Assembly (NCBI GenBank): GCA_963971425.1
Contig: OZ020526.1
Coordinates: 6,847,976-6,911,975 of the forward strand
Direction of reading: 5' to 3'
Length of the DNA stretch: 64,000 bases
From: Bryoerythrophyllum caledonicum
Lineage: Eukaryota; Streptophyta; Bryopsida; Pottiales; Pottiaceae
Numbering within the stretch: the stretch's first letter is position 1; every line of letters begins with the position of its first letter. Both the position numbers and the translations under genes were made by a program. Shown piece after piece: positions 1 through 10,659 of this stretch. The notes below the pieces were generated by a model. It worked only from the letters and a program-made list of their open reading frames with translations, was not told the DNA's origin and searched no databases.

Positions 1-389
1 CTTGCATAGTTGTTTTGAACATGCTACACCCATCTTCTACTTCTAAAAATTGGAGTATAAGGAACTAACATCATGCTTAACAAGATGGTAATGGATTTAG
101 ACCTTGTGTAGTGCAAAAATTTGACACCAAGTGAAGTCGAAGTCTGCTGATCCATTGAACGCAGGGAAGAAAATGAACCATTTGCTTGACTTCAAACACT
201 ATTATCTTCTAATCCGTGCGGTCAAAGTTTATGAAATTTTGTGAGCATACTACTCAATGAGTCTGAATTGAGATCCTATGGTCAAAACTAGAAATCAAAG
301 TTTTTTTTTCCTTCTTTGTTTAATGCACTAGAACCCAAGAATTTTGAAGTGTTTTTGGTGTAAAACTGTCACGGTACCTTAGGGGTTAA
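1..389 (+). mobile_element. TTAA-flanked ~952-bp element, partial copy (copy A)
   Basis: Right part of the dispersed non-coding repeat that recurs about ten times in this window. It ends in the family terminus GGTACCTTAGGGGTTAA, and its left part lies outside the window. No coding capacity is visible. The family is described under the 4,944-5,896 copy. Confidence 0.8.
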
Positions 390-2190
390 CTCAATAGATC
401 CTTGTGATGCTCTAACAACATTTTAAGGCAAGTGGGTGATTAAAGCATGTATGCCTAACAACTCCAACCTCACCTTCCTTCAAAGATTTGGGCTTCAAAA
501 ATTCCAATTGCTCACCAATGATTAAATGGGAGCATGATATGGAATGGTTCAAGCTTAAGGAGCACATCGTTTTACACGTTCGAAGACGTGGCAGTGCACC
601 TGTGATGTATGGGCCAATGTTAAAGGGAGATTTTGCTTATCTTTTGTTCATAAGGTAACAAATCAAGTCCCAAACAGGAACTCCAAAAGGTCTAGAGATG
701 ATTTTAACTCCCGGAGTCGTACCTGGACCCGGGCCTAATTCTGGACCTCATTAGGGTTTCAATTATGTGCTTAGATTATGCTACATGTAAGGAATTCGAT
801 GTTGTCAGTCCGGTTTCTAACCCTTTAGGTCACATATATGTGCGATTAGGTATTCTAGTAACCTTAATGCCTTCCATTAGATAGAAGTTAGGTTTGGTTT
901 GCCTAGATCTAATCTGAATAAAATCTAATAGATTGAGTCTTGATCCGTACAACCCAAGCCTAATTTTCTCAAAAACACACTCTCAACCTTAAAATCTAAC
1001 CTCTAAGCATTCGACCATAGGACAAACATACTTTAGGGTTTAAACAAGAGTTCCATTGCTGCACACATGCTCCATACAACCCACAGTCTTCTGACCTTGA
1101 GTATCAAACTACAACTCCAACCCTCATTACTCTCCTCCTATTCCCTCTCTACCACCCACCATCCTTTCCTCATTTCAAGTGACAAGAAGAGAGAGAGAGT
1201 CCTCGGCCTACCCCCTCTCAAAACCCTAATGACGTCCATCCATAGAACCTAATTTTTTCATCTGCAGTAAGTAGTTTCTTCTGTAATTCCTAGTAAAGAC
1301 AAAACAATAAACTACCGAACCCCATAAAGTTGGTCAATAGCCAAGTTAGTCAAATTTGTTAAGAGAAGACCTCCTCGGGTCATTGATGGATGATTAAATG
1401 AATCTATATTGTGGAGAAGTGAACCCTCCTATTATTGATACAAATATTTCCAACAAGAAAGTTGCCCAACTTCATAGAGCTAAAATGAGAAGATTTATAG
1501 ATATCTAGGTGATCAATGAGGCTAGGTTTGTTCAAGGTAATGAAGTTGCTGCCATGTTTGGCCTTCATAGGGAGGGGGAGAAGAGAGGTGGAGTTGAACC
1601 GCTTTGATTAGACATGTGGAGTTGGACCGGCAAGAGGAGGCTCAAATGACACTTATCAAATCGAAATCGCGGAGGCTAAAGTTCGCCGGCCCTATTTAAT
1701 TGGGTACCCCTGGCCCCCTATCTTGAGACAAGCTTTCCTCCATGCCTGCCACCGTGCCCAACACATGTGATCCTTCCACGACCTTACCATGCTCGAAATG
1801 TACAGCCCTGTTGCACTGCAATTGGATGGCTCCACCTTTTAGGAATGGATGGCTGATAGGAGGGGTGTTTTTTAATAAGTCGGTGCCATCCTTCGTGACT
1901 CCACTGGTTGGACACCTTTCCTCGCTTTGCCTTCTTTGTGATGTTTCTTGTCGCTATCTATTATATAGTTGTGTTGTTTTGACCAGTCATATGCAATCAC
2001 ATGCCTCTTGGTATCTAGCCATGTGTGCTTTGGCCTTGCTCGGTCAGCCCTAGCCTAGGCCGTTCGGGTGCCCTTGTCCACGCCTCCCTAGCGCCCTCTT
2101 GCACTATGGCACTTAGTATCTTTTCTTCTCTTTAAGCCCGATGGGCTCCTTTTGGTCTTGAGTTCAATTCCCATGCCAAGACATGACATT
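390..2190. other. Intergenic stretch, no gene recognised
   Basis: The only open frames are short, with no recognisable domain or codon pattern. From about 1,560 to 2,150 the base composition becomes more GC-rich, suggesting an old insertion, but I cannot assign it to a family. Confidence 0.5.
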
Positions 2191-2194
2191 CAAC

Positions 2195-2697
2195 TCGGTT
2201 TGCAACCTTCTCATTGACCATTCGGATTATCATTCTAAAAGATATTGAATTCACAAAAAAAAAGAAATGTGAATTGGAAATTTTTGAACCTCCATTCCTT
2301 GCACAATTTTTTTGAATATGCTACATCCTTCTCTACCTCTATAAATTAGTTTACAAGGAACTAATATCATGCTTGACATGACGGTAATTGAATTTAGAGC
2401 TTGTGTAGTGCAAAAATTTGACACCAAGTGAAGTCAAAGTCTGTTGATACACTCAACGTAGGGTAGATCATGAATTGTCTTCTTTGCTTTAAACACTATA
2501 ATTTTTCAATCTGTGTGATCAAAGTTTATAAGAATTTTTGATTATGTTACTTGATAAGTCTTAATTGAGATCCTACGGTTAAAATGGGAAGTAAAAGTCA
2601 TTGTTTCTCATTGCAAAAATGATTTTTCTCATTGCATTAGAATCAACAATTTTGAAGTGTTTTTGGAGTGAAATTGTCAAGGATTTTTAGGGCTTAA
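2195..2697 (+). mobile_element. TTAA-flanked element, 5'-truncated copy (copy B)
   Basis: Diverged right half of the ~952-bp family ending in TTAA at 2,694-2,697. The terminus abuts a LINE fragment at the codons for V-F-N of its 3' end. An uninterrupted LINE copy would read GTGTTTAAC there and so contains TTAA. This fits insertion at a TTAA target. Confidence 0.7.
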
Positions 2698-2812
2698 ACA
2701 CCCAATCGTTCTTGGCAATCCAGATAGTCCACAAAGCAATACTATGCAGGAGAAGCCAAATTCTACTGACCTCCCAAAACTTCCTAGACAATCTACTTGT
2801 AACGATGGAGTG
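2698..2812 (-). mobile_element. LINE ORF2 3'-region fragment
   Basis: The minus strand encodes a run ending in WTIWIAKNDWV, preceded by IWLLLHSIAL. The same conserved block occurs in the LINE copies at 4.6-6.4 kb, 8.1-8.9 kb and 28.5-28.9 kb. This W-x-x-W-x-A-x-N-D-W-V block is typical of the C-terminus of plant LINE reverse transcriptases, after the zf-RVT domain. The piece is bounded on both sides by TTAA-family elements. Confidence 0.75.
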
Positions 2813-2813
2813 T

Positions 2814-3764
2814 TTAAACCCTAAAAGACCAACTCTTCAAAATGGGCTTTATGAAAGTTTGGTCAGGTTCCTGTGGTTTCAATTGCCAACATTCCTCTTT
2901 GAAATTCTTATTAAAAAAATTCATTACCAAGACCTTAGTGGGAAAACAAATTTTTCCTAAATTGGACATTTGATGAAAAAGTTATAGAGTTTTGAATTTC
3001 AAATGGGGAGAGCGGGCACCTCGGGCACCTCCAAAAATTTTTGCTAGGACACTCTATTGAATGTGAGATTTTCAATACTTGCAAGTAATATTGTTTCCCT
3101 TCATATTGTCAAAAATAAGTTCTTGTCTTTAGTGAAAAATAGCATACCAACCCAAGTCAAACATTTTCACACATTGTCACACATTGTCGGGCAAGGTACC
3201 TAAAACACTTCTTCTTTTCCACATAAAACCTATAAATCTTTATATATTTCACTGTTATTTTTCCACAACAATATGTGGTGTAAACCTTCTTATTGACCAT
3301 TTGGATTATCAATTTAAAACATATTATGTTCACAAAAAAATAAAGTGTGAATTGGCAAATTTCAAACCTCCACTCCTTGCACAGTTGTTTTGAATATGCT
3401 ACACCCGTCCTCTACCTCTAAAAATTGGTGTACAAGGAACTAACATCATGCTTAACAAGATGGTAATGGATTTAGACCTTGTGTAGTGCAAAAACTTGAC
3501 ACCAAGTGAAGTCAAAGTCTGCTGATCCATTGAACGCAGGGAAGAAAATGAACCATTTGCTTGACTTCAAACACTATAATATTGCAATCCATGCGGTCAA
3601 AGTTTATAAAATCTTTTTTATATATTACTTAATAAATCTTAATTGAGATCTTACAATCAGAACTAGAAATCAAAGTTTTTTTTTCCTTCTTTGTTAATTG
3701 CACTAGAATCCAAGAATTTTGAAGTGTTTTTGGTGTAAAACTGTCACGGTATCTTAGGGGTTAA
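2814..3764 (+). mobile_element. TTAA-flanked element, full-length copy (copy C)
   Basis: Full-length member of the family, about 951 bp, bounded by TTAA at both ends (2,814-2,817 and 3,761-3,764). The left terminus resembles the family start CCCTAAAAGACC, and the right terminus is the inverted match ending AGGGG. No open frame of note is present. Confidence 0.85.
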
Positions 3765-4203
3765 GTTCACAAAAAATTAAAGTGTGAATTGGCAAATTTC
3801 AAACCTCCACTCCTTGCACAAATGTTTTGAATATGCTACACCTATCGTCTACCTCTAAAAATTGGTATATAAGAAACTAACATCATGCTTAACAAGATGG
3901 TATTGGACTTAGACCTTGTGTAGTGCAAAAATTTGACGCCAAGTATAATCAAAGTCTACTAATCCACTGAACACCGAGAAGAAAATGAACTATTTGCTCG
4001 ACTTCAAATACTAAAAATCTTTCAATCCGTGTGGTCAAAGTTTACAAAATAATTGTAAACATATTACTTAATAAATCTGAAATGAGATCCTACGGTCAGT
4101 ACTAGAAATCAAAGTTTTAGTTTCCTTCTTTGTTCATTGCAGTAGAATCCAACAATTTTGAAGTGTTTTTGGTGTAAAGCTGCCACGGTACCTTAGAGGT
4201 TAA
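3765..4203 (+). mobile_element. TTAA-flanked element, right-half copy (copy C')
   Basis: Tandemly placed second copy of the right half of the same family, starting directly after copy C. It ends at CCTTAGAGGTTAA (4,191-4,203). The junction skips the left ~500 bp of the element, so it is either a partial duplication or an older copy truncated by copy C. Confidence 0.7.
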
Positions 4204-4280
4204 GGTTAGGTTTACCTCATCCTTGCTCAAAAGTGTTACCAATGTTATTAAGAATCTTGGTGATGTAACACCAAGTATAG

Positions 4281-4552
4281 CCAGGGCAAATTGACCCCCT
4301 CACTAGGACTTACCCAAGGGGCCACGAGGTGGTGGGGCCAAACCTAGCCCCTATTTTGTTTTTGGATGGGGCCCTATTTATAGCAAGGGAGGGCATGGCA
4401 GGGTAAACTATGGCCGTAAGTCCCAAATTTTTCCCAAAAATCCAAAAAAAGCCTCTGGACCCCCCAAAATAAGAGGGCCAGAAAAATGACCCCATGCAAT
4501 TAAGACAAGGCCCACCTCAGGTAAGTCCCAGGGAGGGGTCAATTTGTCCTGG
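4281..4552. mobile_element. MITE with ~18-bp terminal inverted repeats
   Basis: The ends CCAGGGCAAATTGACCCC and GGGGTCAATTTGTCCTGG are inverted repeats with one mismatch, and a second inverted pair (GACTTACC/GGTAAGTC) lies inside. The interior carries a C/G-rich module around GGCCAGAAAAATGACCCC. That module recurs at 6.5, 6.85, 7.6 and 8.5 kb. No coding capacity is visible. I could not find a convincing target-site duplication. Confidence 0.75.
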
Positions 4553-4565
4553 CCTACCAAGTACC

Positions 4566-6443
4566 TTTTTTTTTTTTTTTTTTGCAGCAAAACGAAAACC
4601 AGTTTTGATTGCAAAAAGTCACAAGTACAGACCGGAGTGCCAGTTCCGGCAACACCAAAAGAGACTCAAGACTCTGAACTAACATGAAACTCTTTGACCC
4701 AAACAATGTGGTCACCTTGAACGCTACATAGCAACTCATGACAACCCCAAGTGGAGTCGAAAAGGTTGACTGCCTTGTTTCTGCTAGCCTCCGTGTTGGC
4801 AGTGAGAACTCTGCCCCAAACAATCCTCCCATATTCAGTGAGGCCCTGTCAAATAACGTTTTCAACCTTATAGTCATTCCACCTCAGCTGGTTGAACACC
4901 CAGTCGTTCCTGGCAAGCCAGATGGTCCAAAGGGTAATCCCTCTTAACCCCTAAAGGACCAAGTGTCCAAATTTGGCTTTTTGAAAAATCAGTTAGGTTC
5001 CTATGGTGTCAATTTCCAACATTCCACTTTGAAATTTTTACTATAGAAAGTCATTACCAAGAGCTCAGTGGGAAAACAATTTTTTCCTAAATTGGACATT
5101 TGATGAAAAAGTTATAGGGTTTTGAATTTTAAATTGGGAGGGCGGGCACCTCGGGCACCTCCAAAAACTTTTGATAGGACACTCTATTGAAAGTGAGATT
5201 TTCAGTACTCGCAAGTAATATTATTTCCCTTCATGTTGTCAAAAAAAAGTTCTTGTCTTTAGTGAAAAATAGCATACCAACCCAAGTCAAACATTTTCAC
5301 ACATTGTCACTCATTGTCGGGCAAGGTACCAAAATAACTTCTTCTTTTCCACATAAAACCTAGAGATCTTCATATTTTTCACTTTTTATTTTTTCCACAA
5401 CAATATGTAATGTAAACCTTCTTATTAACCATTTGGATTATCAATCGAAAACATAATAAGTTCAAAAAAAATTAAAGTGTGAATTAACAAATTTTGAACC
5501 TCCACTCCTTGCACACTTGTTTTGAATATGCTACACCGTGTCTCTACCTCTAAAAATTGGTGTGTAAGGAGCTAACATCATGCTTAACAAGATGGTAATA
5601 GATTTAGACCTTGTGTAGTGAAATTTTTTGACACCAAGTGAAGTCGAAGTCTGCTGATCCACTAAACGCAAGGAAGAAAATGAACCATTTTCTTGACTTC
5701 AAACACTATAATCTTTCAATCCGTGCGGTCAAAGTTTATGAAATTTTGTAATTGTATTACTTAATAAGCCTTTATTGAGATCCTACGGTCAGAACTAAAA
5801 ATCAAAGTTTTTGTTTCCTTCTTTATTCATTGCACTAGAATCCATTAATTTTGAAGTGTTTTTGGTGTAAAACTGTCTTGGTACATTAGGGGTTAAGAGG
5901 AGCCAGGTTCTACTGAGGTTCGCAAATCTCCGAGGTGGCCTACTTCCAAAGAGAGCCTATTTGAAATTAACACCACCCCATTGGGAGTGCGGGGAGTTAC
6001 TAAGACAACGAAGAATCTCGTTGACGTAGTCCCACGCGCCTCTAGCTTGGCTACAGCTCCAGAACCTCTGCAGAATGCTCTCCTGCTCTCCCAAACTACA
6101 AACGATGCAACTATCATCAATGAGAGGGGAAGCCCGTTTCCTCCATTGGTTCACGGCAACTGCTAAGGCCCACCAAGTATCACTCGCCTGCAGTCAGGCC
6201 CAAATCAGTGGAGAATGCTGTCCTGCATACCTTTAAACAACCTTATTTAAAACAGAAACTCTGGAGACAGTTTAAAAACATTCTCCATCTTATCCTTTGC
6301 TTCAGATTCCCACAAGTTGAGGCAACAATCCCTACCAACCAGAGCTCTTCTCCACACTGGCTAGATGATTGGCCTAAATGCAGGAACTGTTTTAAAACAA
6401 AGGAACAAAACTGGAAAGAAGGACGGGAGCATCATCTCACCTT
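4566..6443 (-). mobile_element. LINE 3' end (zf-RVT to poly-A), interrupted by a TTAA element
   Basis: Minus-strand LINE remnant with an 18-nt T run (its poly-A tail) at 4,566-4,583. Between 6,160 and 5,940 the minus strand shows a zf-RVT-like pattern: CIVC, then FWSC about 20 residues later, then ARGAW. It continues through RRFANLSRTWLL to the LARNDWVFNQLRW block. The frame is split by the element at 4,944-5,896. Removing that element together with one TTAA restores W-L-L-L-R-G-I-T-L-W without a gap. Scattered stops show it is dead; one in FK*ALFG is TAG, probably a former CAG. Confidence 0.8.
4944..5896 (+). mobile_element. TTAA-flanked ~952-bp element, copy D (type copy)
   Basis: Best-defined copy: 953 bp including TTAA at both ends (4,944-4,947 and 5,893-5,896). 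Termini read CCCCTAAAGGACC and, inverted, CCCCTAATGTACC. It sits inside a LINE reading frame, and the flanks join perfectly if TTAA is counted once, so the target-site duplication is TTAA. A TTAA target with C-rich inverted termini is the hallmark of the piggyBac superfamily. The element has no transposase frame, so it would be non-autonomous. The superfamily assignment rests on target site and termini only. Confidence 0.85.
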
Positions 6444-6700
6444 GGGATCTCAATCTTGTGGTTGCACGAGGTATTTTGGAGAGAGGTGGGCCCTTGTCTT
6501 CATGGCACCCTCTCATTTTTGTGGGCCTCTCATTTTAGGGGATCTAGAGACTTCTTTAAGAAAAATAATTTGGAAGCCTCTTTTTTCTTAGAAGCCCCTA
6601 TTTTCTATAAAGAGTTTCACATCCAAAAATAAAATTGGGGCAAGGTTTTACCCCCACCCCCTTCCGAAAATACCTCATGCAACCAAATTATTGAGATCCC
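6444..6700. mobile_element. MITE with ~34-bp terminal inverted repeats
   Basis: The ends start GGGATCTCAAT and continue through GGTTGCACGAGGTATTTT. The right end is the inverted match with about five mismatches. The 257-bp interior shares the C/G-rich module of the 4.3-kb MITE although the termini differ, so the two may be sister families with exchanged ends. No coding capacity is seen. Confidence 0.7.
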
Positions 6701-6739
6701 TCATCTTGTAGAAGGTGGGATTTTATAAAATAATCTCAC

Positions 6740-7090
6740 GAGCTTTTCTTGGAGGGGGTGGGGAAAAATCCAGATGGTGGACCCCAATATTTTGGTCGCA
6801 CGGGCTTCTTTGAGGAGGTGGGCCCTCGTCTTAATGGCATGGGGTCATTTTTCTGGCCCTCTCATTTTAAGGGGTCTAGTGGGTTTTTTAAAGAAAAAAT
6901 TTGGACAAATTTTAGGGCTGCGGCCTCAAATTACCCTCGGAGCCCCCTCTTTGCTTAAAATAGGTTCCCCATCCGAAAACAAATTAGGGGCCATGTATTA
7001 CCCCACCCCTCCTCCTCCTCCTACTCCTCCTGTGACAAAGATCCTTGGTTGACCCCTATTTTATTTTTGGATGAGGGCCCTAGGTTCTCA
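6740..7090. mobile_element. MITE-related C/G-rich module
   Basis: Shares the internal block (GGGGTCATTTTTCTGGCCCTCTC-like, read in segments) with the MITEs at 4.3, 6.5 and 8.4 kb. Clear terminal repeats are not visible, so this is a degraded or rearranged copy. Short open frames here are by-products of the C-rich repeats. Confidence 0.5.
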
Positions 7091-7560
7091 CTCCCCAAAT
7101 ATCATAACAGAGCGCATTACCCATGTAAAGCGGCCAATAGGCATCATTCACCCACTGAGTCCAAATCACAAGCTAATACACATGATTGGAGAATGATGCT
7201 CGCTAGGCGAGCAATCAAATGAAGGCACTCTCTCTGATTCCTGGGAGACAAACTCCCTGATTGCGTCGAAATTAGGAATATCATAACCCAGCATATCCTC
7301 CTAATGGGCTATGGTATGGGCTGAATCACTGTCCATTTCCATTGGCTGTCCCGGAGGGAGCATAACTATTGGCCAGTGGTGTTTTGATCTAAATATATGG
7401 GAATACAACACATTCAAAGTGTGTCATTGGTCCAAGTGTCCGTATTTCCGCTTCATTGGCATGCCAGCATTGCTTGGAGAGTGTGCAATGATTTTAGTGG
7501 GCAGTCCCATGTGATAAGCCGGTGCTGGGGGAGTTCTCATTGGAACTCTTTAAATCATGT
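7091..7560 (-). mobile_element. Probable LINE reverse-transcriptase remnant
   Basis: Minus-strand translation gives short LINE-like stretches such as WTQWVNDAYWPLYMGNALCY in changing frames. It lies upstream, in LINE orientation, of the LINE pieces at 4.6-6.4 kb and may belong to the same insertion. Heavily decayed; assignment is tentative. Confidence 0.4.
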
Positions 7561-7745
7561 AGACGGATGGTATGGGAAGGGGTGTGGGCAAAACCTGGCC
7601 CCTACTTTTACGTTGGAGGGGGGGCCTATTTTGACCAAGGTAGGGCTTTCAATGATAAATTGGGTCCACAGATCCCAAATTCGGCAAAACCAATTCCAAA
7701 AAAAAGCTTTTGGACCCCAAAAGAGAGTACGGTAAGCTATGCAAA
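7561..7745. mobile_element. MITE-related module fragment
   Basis: Carries the same GGGCAAAACCTGGCCCCTA and CCAAAAAAAAGCTTTTGGACCCC blocks found inside the 8.4-kb MITE. Ends are not resolved. No gene is seen from here to 8,085. Confidence 0.45.
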
Positions 7746-8150
7746 TGAGGTCTACCCTGACCCACCCTGTGCGACATCCATCTACATGGAATAAAGAGGT
7801 CCGTGCTCATTGGGTATGTTCCTTCAATCAAAATCCAGAGCACTTGCAAATCTGGTCCATGATTCTGGAGTTGTTTTTTGGTTTTAGGTCAAGGTACCTG
7901 AAAACGAGAATGTTGCTGAACATGCTCATATGTACTCACTCTCTTCATTTCAAGCAGTTTAGGCCCCACAAGATAGGGCATTTGCATACTATGCCGTGGA
8001 ATTAAAGAACAGAATACAGTACAAGTGGTTCCAGGTACATTCTTCGTTTCAGGTACCTCTACCTCAGTGCCATTCCAGTGATTTATTTTTTTTGTTTTTT
8101 TTGTTTTTTTGTTTGCACAAATAGAATAAGATTTCAATTACAAAAAAAAA

Positions 8151-8360
8151 GGGTCACAAAACACAGAGGAGCGTGCAAGGGCCGGTCATGCTAGAGACCG
8201 TAAAGAAACCAAGTCACCCACTTGCCTTGCGATTTGACAGGAAACCCCCCAAAAAGGGTCACAAAACACAGAGGAGCGTGCAAGGGCCGGTCATGCTAGA
8301 GACCGTAAAGAAACCAAGTCACCCACTTGCCTTGCGATTTGACAGGAAACCCCCCACGCT
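8151..8360 (+). repeat. Tandem duplication of 105 bp across a LINE/MITE junction
   Basis: Two copies, 8,151-8,255 and 8,256-8,360, look identical by eye. Each contains LINE 3' sequence followed by the outer ~20 bp of the neighbouring MITE (GATTTGACAGGAAACCCCCC). The duplication must therefore post-date the MITE insertion. It generates a spurious open frame with a 35-residue repeat. Confidence 0.85.
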
Positions 8361-8612
8361 CAGACTTACCAGGTGGGGGAGGAGGTGGTGGGGCCAAAAC
8401 CCGGCCCCTATTTTGTTTTTGGATGGGGCCCTAAATTTAGCCAAAGGGGGACCTGTAGACTAAATTCAGGCTATAGGCCCCAATTTCGGAAAAAAAAAGC
8501 CAAAAAAAGCCTCTGACCCCCCCAAAATGGGAGGGCCAGAAAAATGAGCCCATGCAATTAAGACGGGCCCCGCTCGGGTAAGTCCGAGCTTGGGGGGTTT
8601 CCTGTCCGCGCC
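8336..8612. mobile_element. MITE with ~30-bp TIR and 10-bp target duplication (Mutator-like)
   Basis: Inverted ends GACAGGAAACCCCCCACGCT / AGCTTGGGGGGTTTCCTGTC extend inward to GACTTACC / GGTAAGTC. It is flanked by the 10-bp direct repeat CTTGCCTTGC (8,326-8,335 and 8,613-8,622). Excising the element with one repeat restores the LINE reading QGKWVTW. A 9-11-bp duplication with long inverted repeats points to the Mutator superfamily. Confidence 0.8.
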
Positions 8613-8959
8613 CTTGCCTTGCCTAGTGCACACCGCCTCGGAATAACCCCAATCGGCATTAAAATGGGTGGTTTCTTCAATCCTCTTCTAGTCGAAGTTG
8701 GCCATCACGACGCGTCCCCACGTTACTCTGCCGCAGTTCGTCAGCCCCTGCGAGATGGCGTTATGAACTTTTGCCTCGGTCCACTCGTGTTGATTGAACA
8801 CCTAGTCATTCCTTGCAATCCACAGAGTCCAGAGCGTGATGCCTCAGAGGAGGACCCAAATCCTAAAATTTCCAGGTAACTTGGTAGTGAAGAATGCTTA
8901 TCTAATGTTGGGTTTGTTCCATCTCTCTCCTTCAAGGTTCCCTACAACGTTGACAATTT

Positions 8960-9911
8960 TTATCCCTAAATTTCCAAGAGTCCCCTCGGAGGACTCTTGA
9001 AGATTTGGACAGATTCATGTGGTGTCAATTTATAACAACATTCTTTGAGTTTTTTTACTAGAGATGGACATTGCCAAAAGCGTTTCTGGCAGTACAATTT
9101 TTTCCTAAATTGGACATATAAAGCAAAATTTATGCCATCTTAAGGCAAAAGCTCACAAGAGTGGGCATGTCAGGCAACTCCAAAAAATTTGCTAGGACAC
9201 TCTATCAGATGTGAGATTTTCAATACTAGCAATTAGTATTGTTTCCTTCTTTAATGTCAATTTTTTTCTCCGTCTTTAGAGAAAAATTGCATGTTAATCC
9301 AAGTCAAAAATTTCAAACATTGTCACACATTGTCAGGCAAGATACCAAAACTCTTCTTATTTTCTACATAAGAACTAGAGATCTCAACTTTTTTACTTTT
9401 TATTTTTCCTACAACAAGATGTGGTGTGAACCTTCTTATTGACCATTTGGATTATCATTCTAAAACATCTTCAATTCAAAGAAACAAAAAACATGAATTG
9501 GCAATTTCTGAACCTCCACTCTTTACACAATTGTTTTGAAAATGCTACACCCCTAATCTACTTCTAAAAAATTGGTGTACAATGAACTAGTGTCATGCTT
9601 AACATGATGGTATAAAATTTAGACCTTGAATAGTGCAAAAATTTGACACAAAGAGAGGTCAAAGTCTGTTGATCCACTCAATGCAGGGAAGAGTATGATC
9701 CATTTTCTCTACTTCAAACACCATAAATCTTTCAATCCGTGCGGTCAAAGGTGTATGAGATTTTGTGAGTAGGCTACTAAATATGTCTTAATTGAGATCA
9801 TGTGTTCAGTATTATAAATAAATAAAATTGTTTCCTTCCTTACTCATTGCAGTAGAATCAACAACTTTGAAATGGTTTTTGTGGGAAATTGTCACAAAAT
9901 TTAGAGGTTAA
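8960..9911 (+). mobile_element. TTAA-flanked element, diverged copy (copy E)
   Basis: Full-length but diverged family member of the expected ~950-bp size. The right terminus is TTTAGAGGTTAA at 9,900-9,911; the left terminus is eroded near 8,960. The internal landmarks ATTGACCATTTGGATTATCA and CCGTGCGGTCAAAG are present. Confidence 0.7.
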
Positions 9912-10655
9912 GAATGCTGTGACAAACCCCTATTCTCTCTTCCAACGACGCTAGAATGCGAGCAATGAGGGGTGATAGGTGAGCAGTGAGGAGGGAGGAT
10001 AAAAATGGACATGAATATTCTAATTATAGGAATTCCCTACAAATGATATTTGGAATTTTCTTTTAAAAGTAGTTTTTGCAACCTAATACCGTGGTTTACA
10101 AATGTCTTATGTGATTTTTCACTTACAAATGGGCTATGAAATTGCTTCACATGAAAATAAATGTTGAATTTTAGGGACAAACCTAACCAAACTTTAATAT
10201 GGAGTTGACTATTTCTTGTCATTAAATGGATGAATAAATTTGGATGATATATTTCATGGATGGACAAAGTTTATGGATGAATGAAGTTTAGGGCATCCAT
10301 TCAAAATCTCATCTAGTTTTACGAAAATTTCTCTATGAGTGACATGAAATTTAATGGGAAACAAAAACTATGTTAGTTTACAGTGCTTCATAATTCATGC
10401 CGCATAACAAAATATACCTTTCAAGAGTGAAGATGAATCACTGAACTACAAGATTTTAAAGAAGTCAAAAGATGTTCTTCTATACCAAAGAGCCTACTAG
10501 GCCCATTTATTTCTTCTTTTTTTTGTCTAATTTTTTTGATTTTTTTCCCCGTTCCCAACAACGGGTAAAACATGTTTCAAAATTTGTTTCCTCAACAAAT
10601 TCTACTATTTCTACAAGTGAAAATCGTTGAACTTCACAAGTTTTTTGTTAAGCCT
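9912..10655. other. AT-rich intergenic stretch
   Basis: No gene, long open frame or known repeat family is recognised. A short block at 9,960-10,000 has several near-copies of GAGCAATGAGG, related to the CTCACTG repeat at 11.76 kb. Confidence 0.4.
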
Positions 10656-10659
10656 AAAA

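Larger units (their letters stand above)
8085..8880 (-). mobile_element. LINE 3' end interrupted by a MITE
   Basis: The minus strand encodes RNDxVFNQHEW, then AISQGLTNCGRV and WGYSEAVCTRQGK; the reading resumes after the MITE with KWVTWF. Stops (TAG at the W of RNDW; TGA at the R of LLRGI) show decay. The T-rich stretch at 8,085-8,112 corresponds to the A-rich tail. The same family occurs at 4.6-6.4 kb and 28.5-28.9 kb. Confidence 0.75.

Noticed and set aside
2130-2200. Possible tRNA-derived SINE (box B-like GAGTTCAATTCCC near 2,160)
   Set aside because: No matching A box at the right distance, no tail and no second copy.
4554-4877. 107-codon minus-strand frame
   Set aside because: Part of the LINE 3' end read in a non-coding frame into the poly-A tail.
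8173-8463. Open frame with two identical 35-residue repeats
   Set aside because: It is the translation of a 105-bp DNA duplication across LINE and MITE sequence; there are no coding features.
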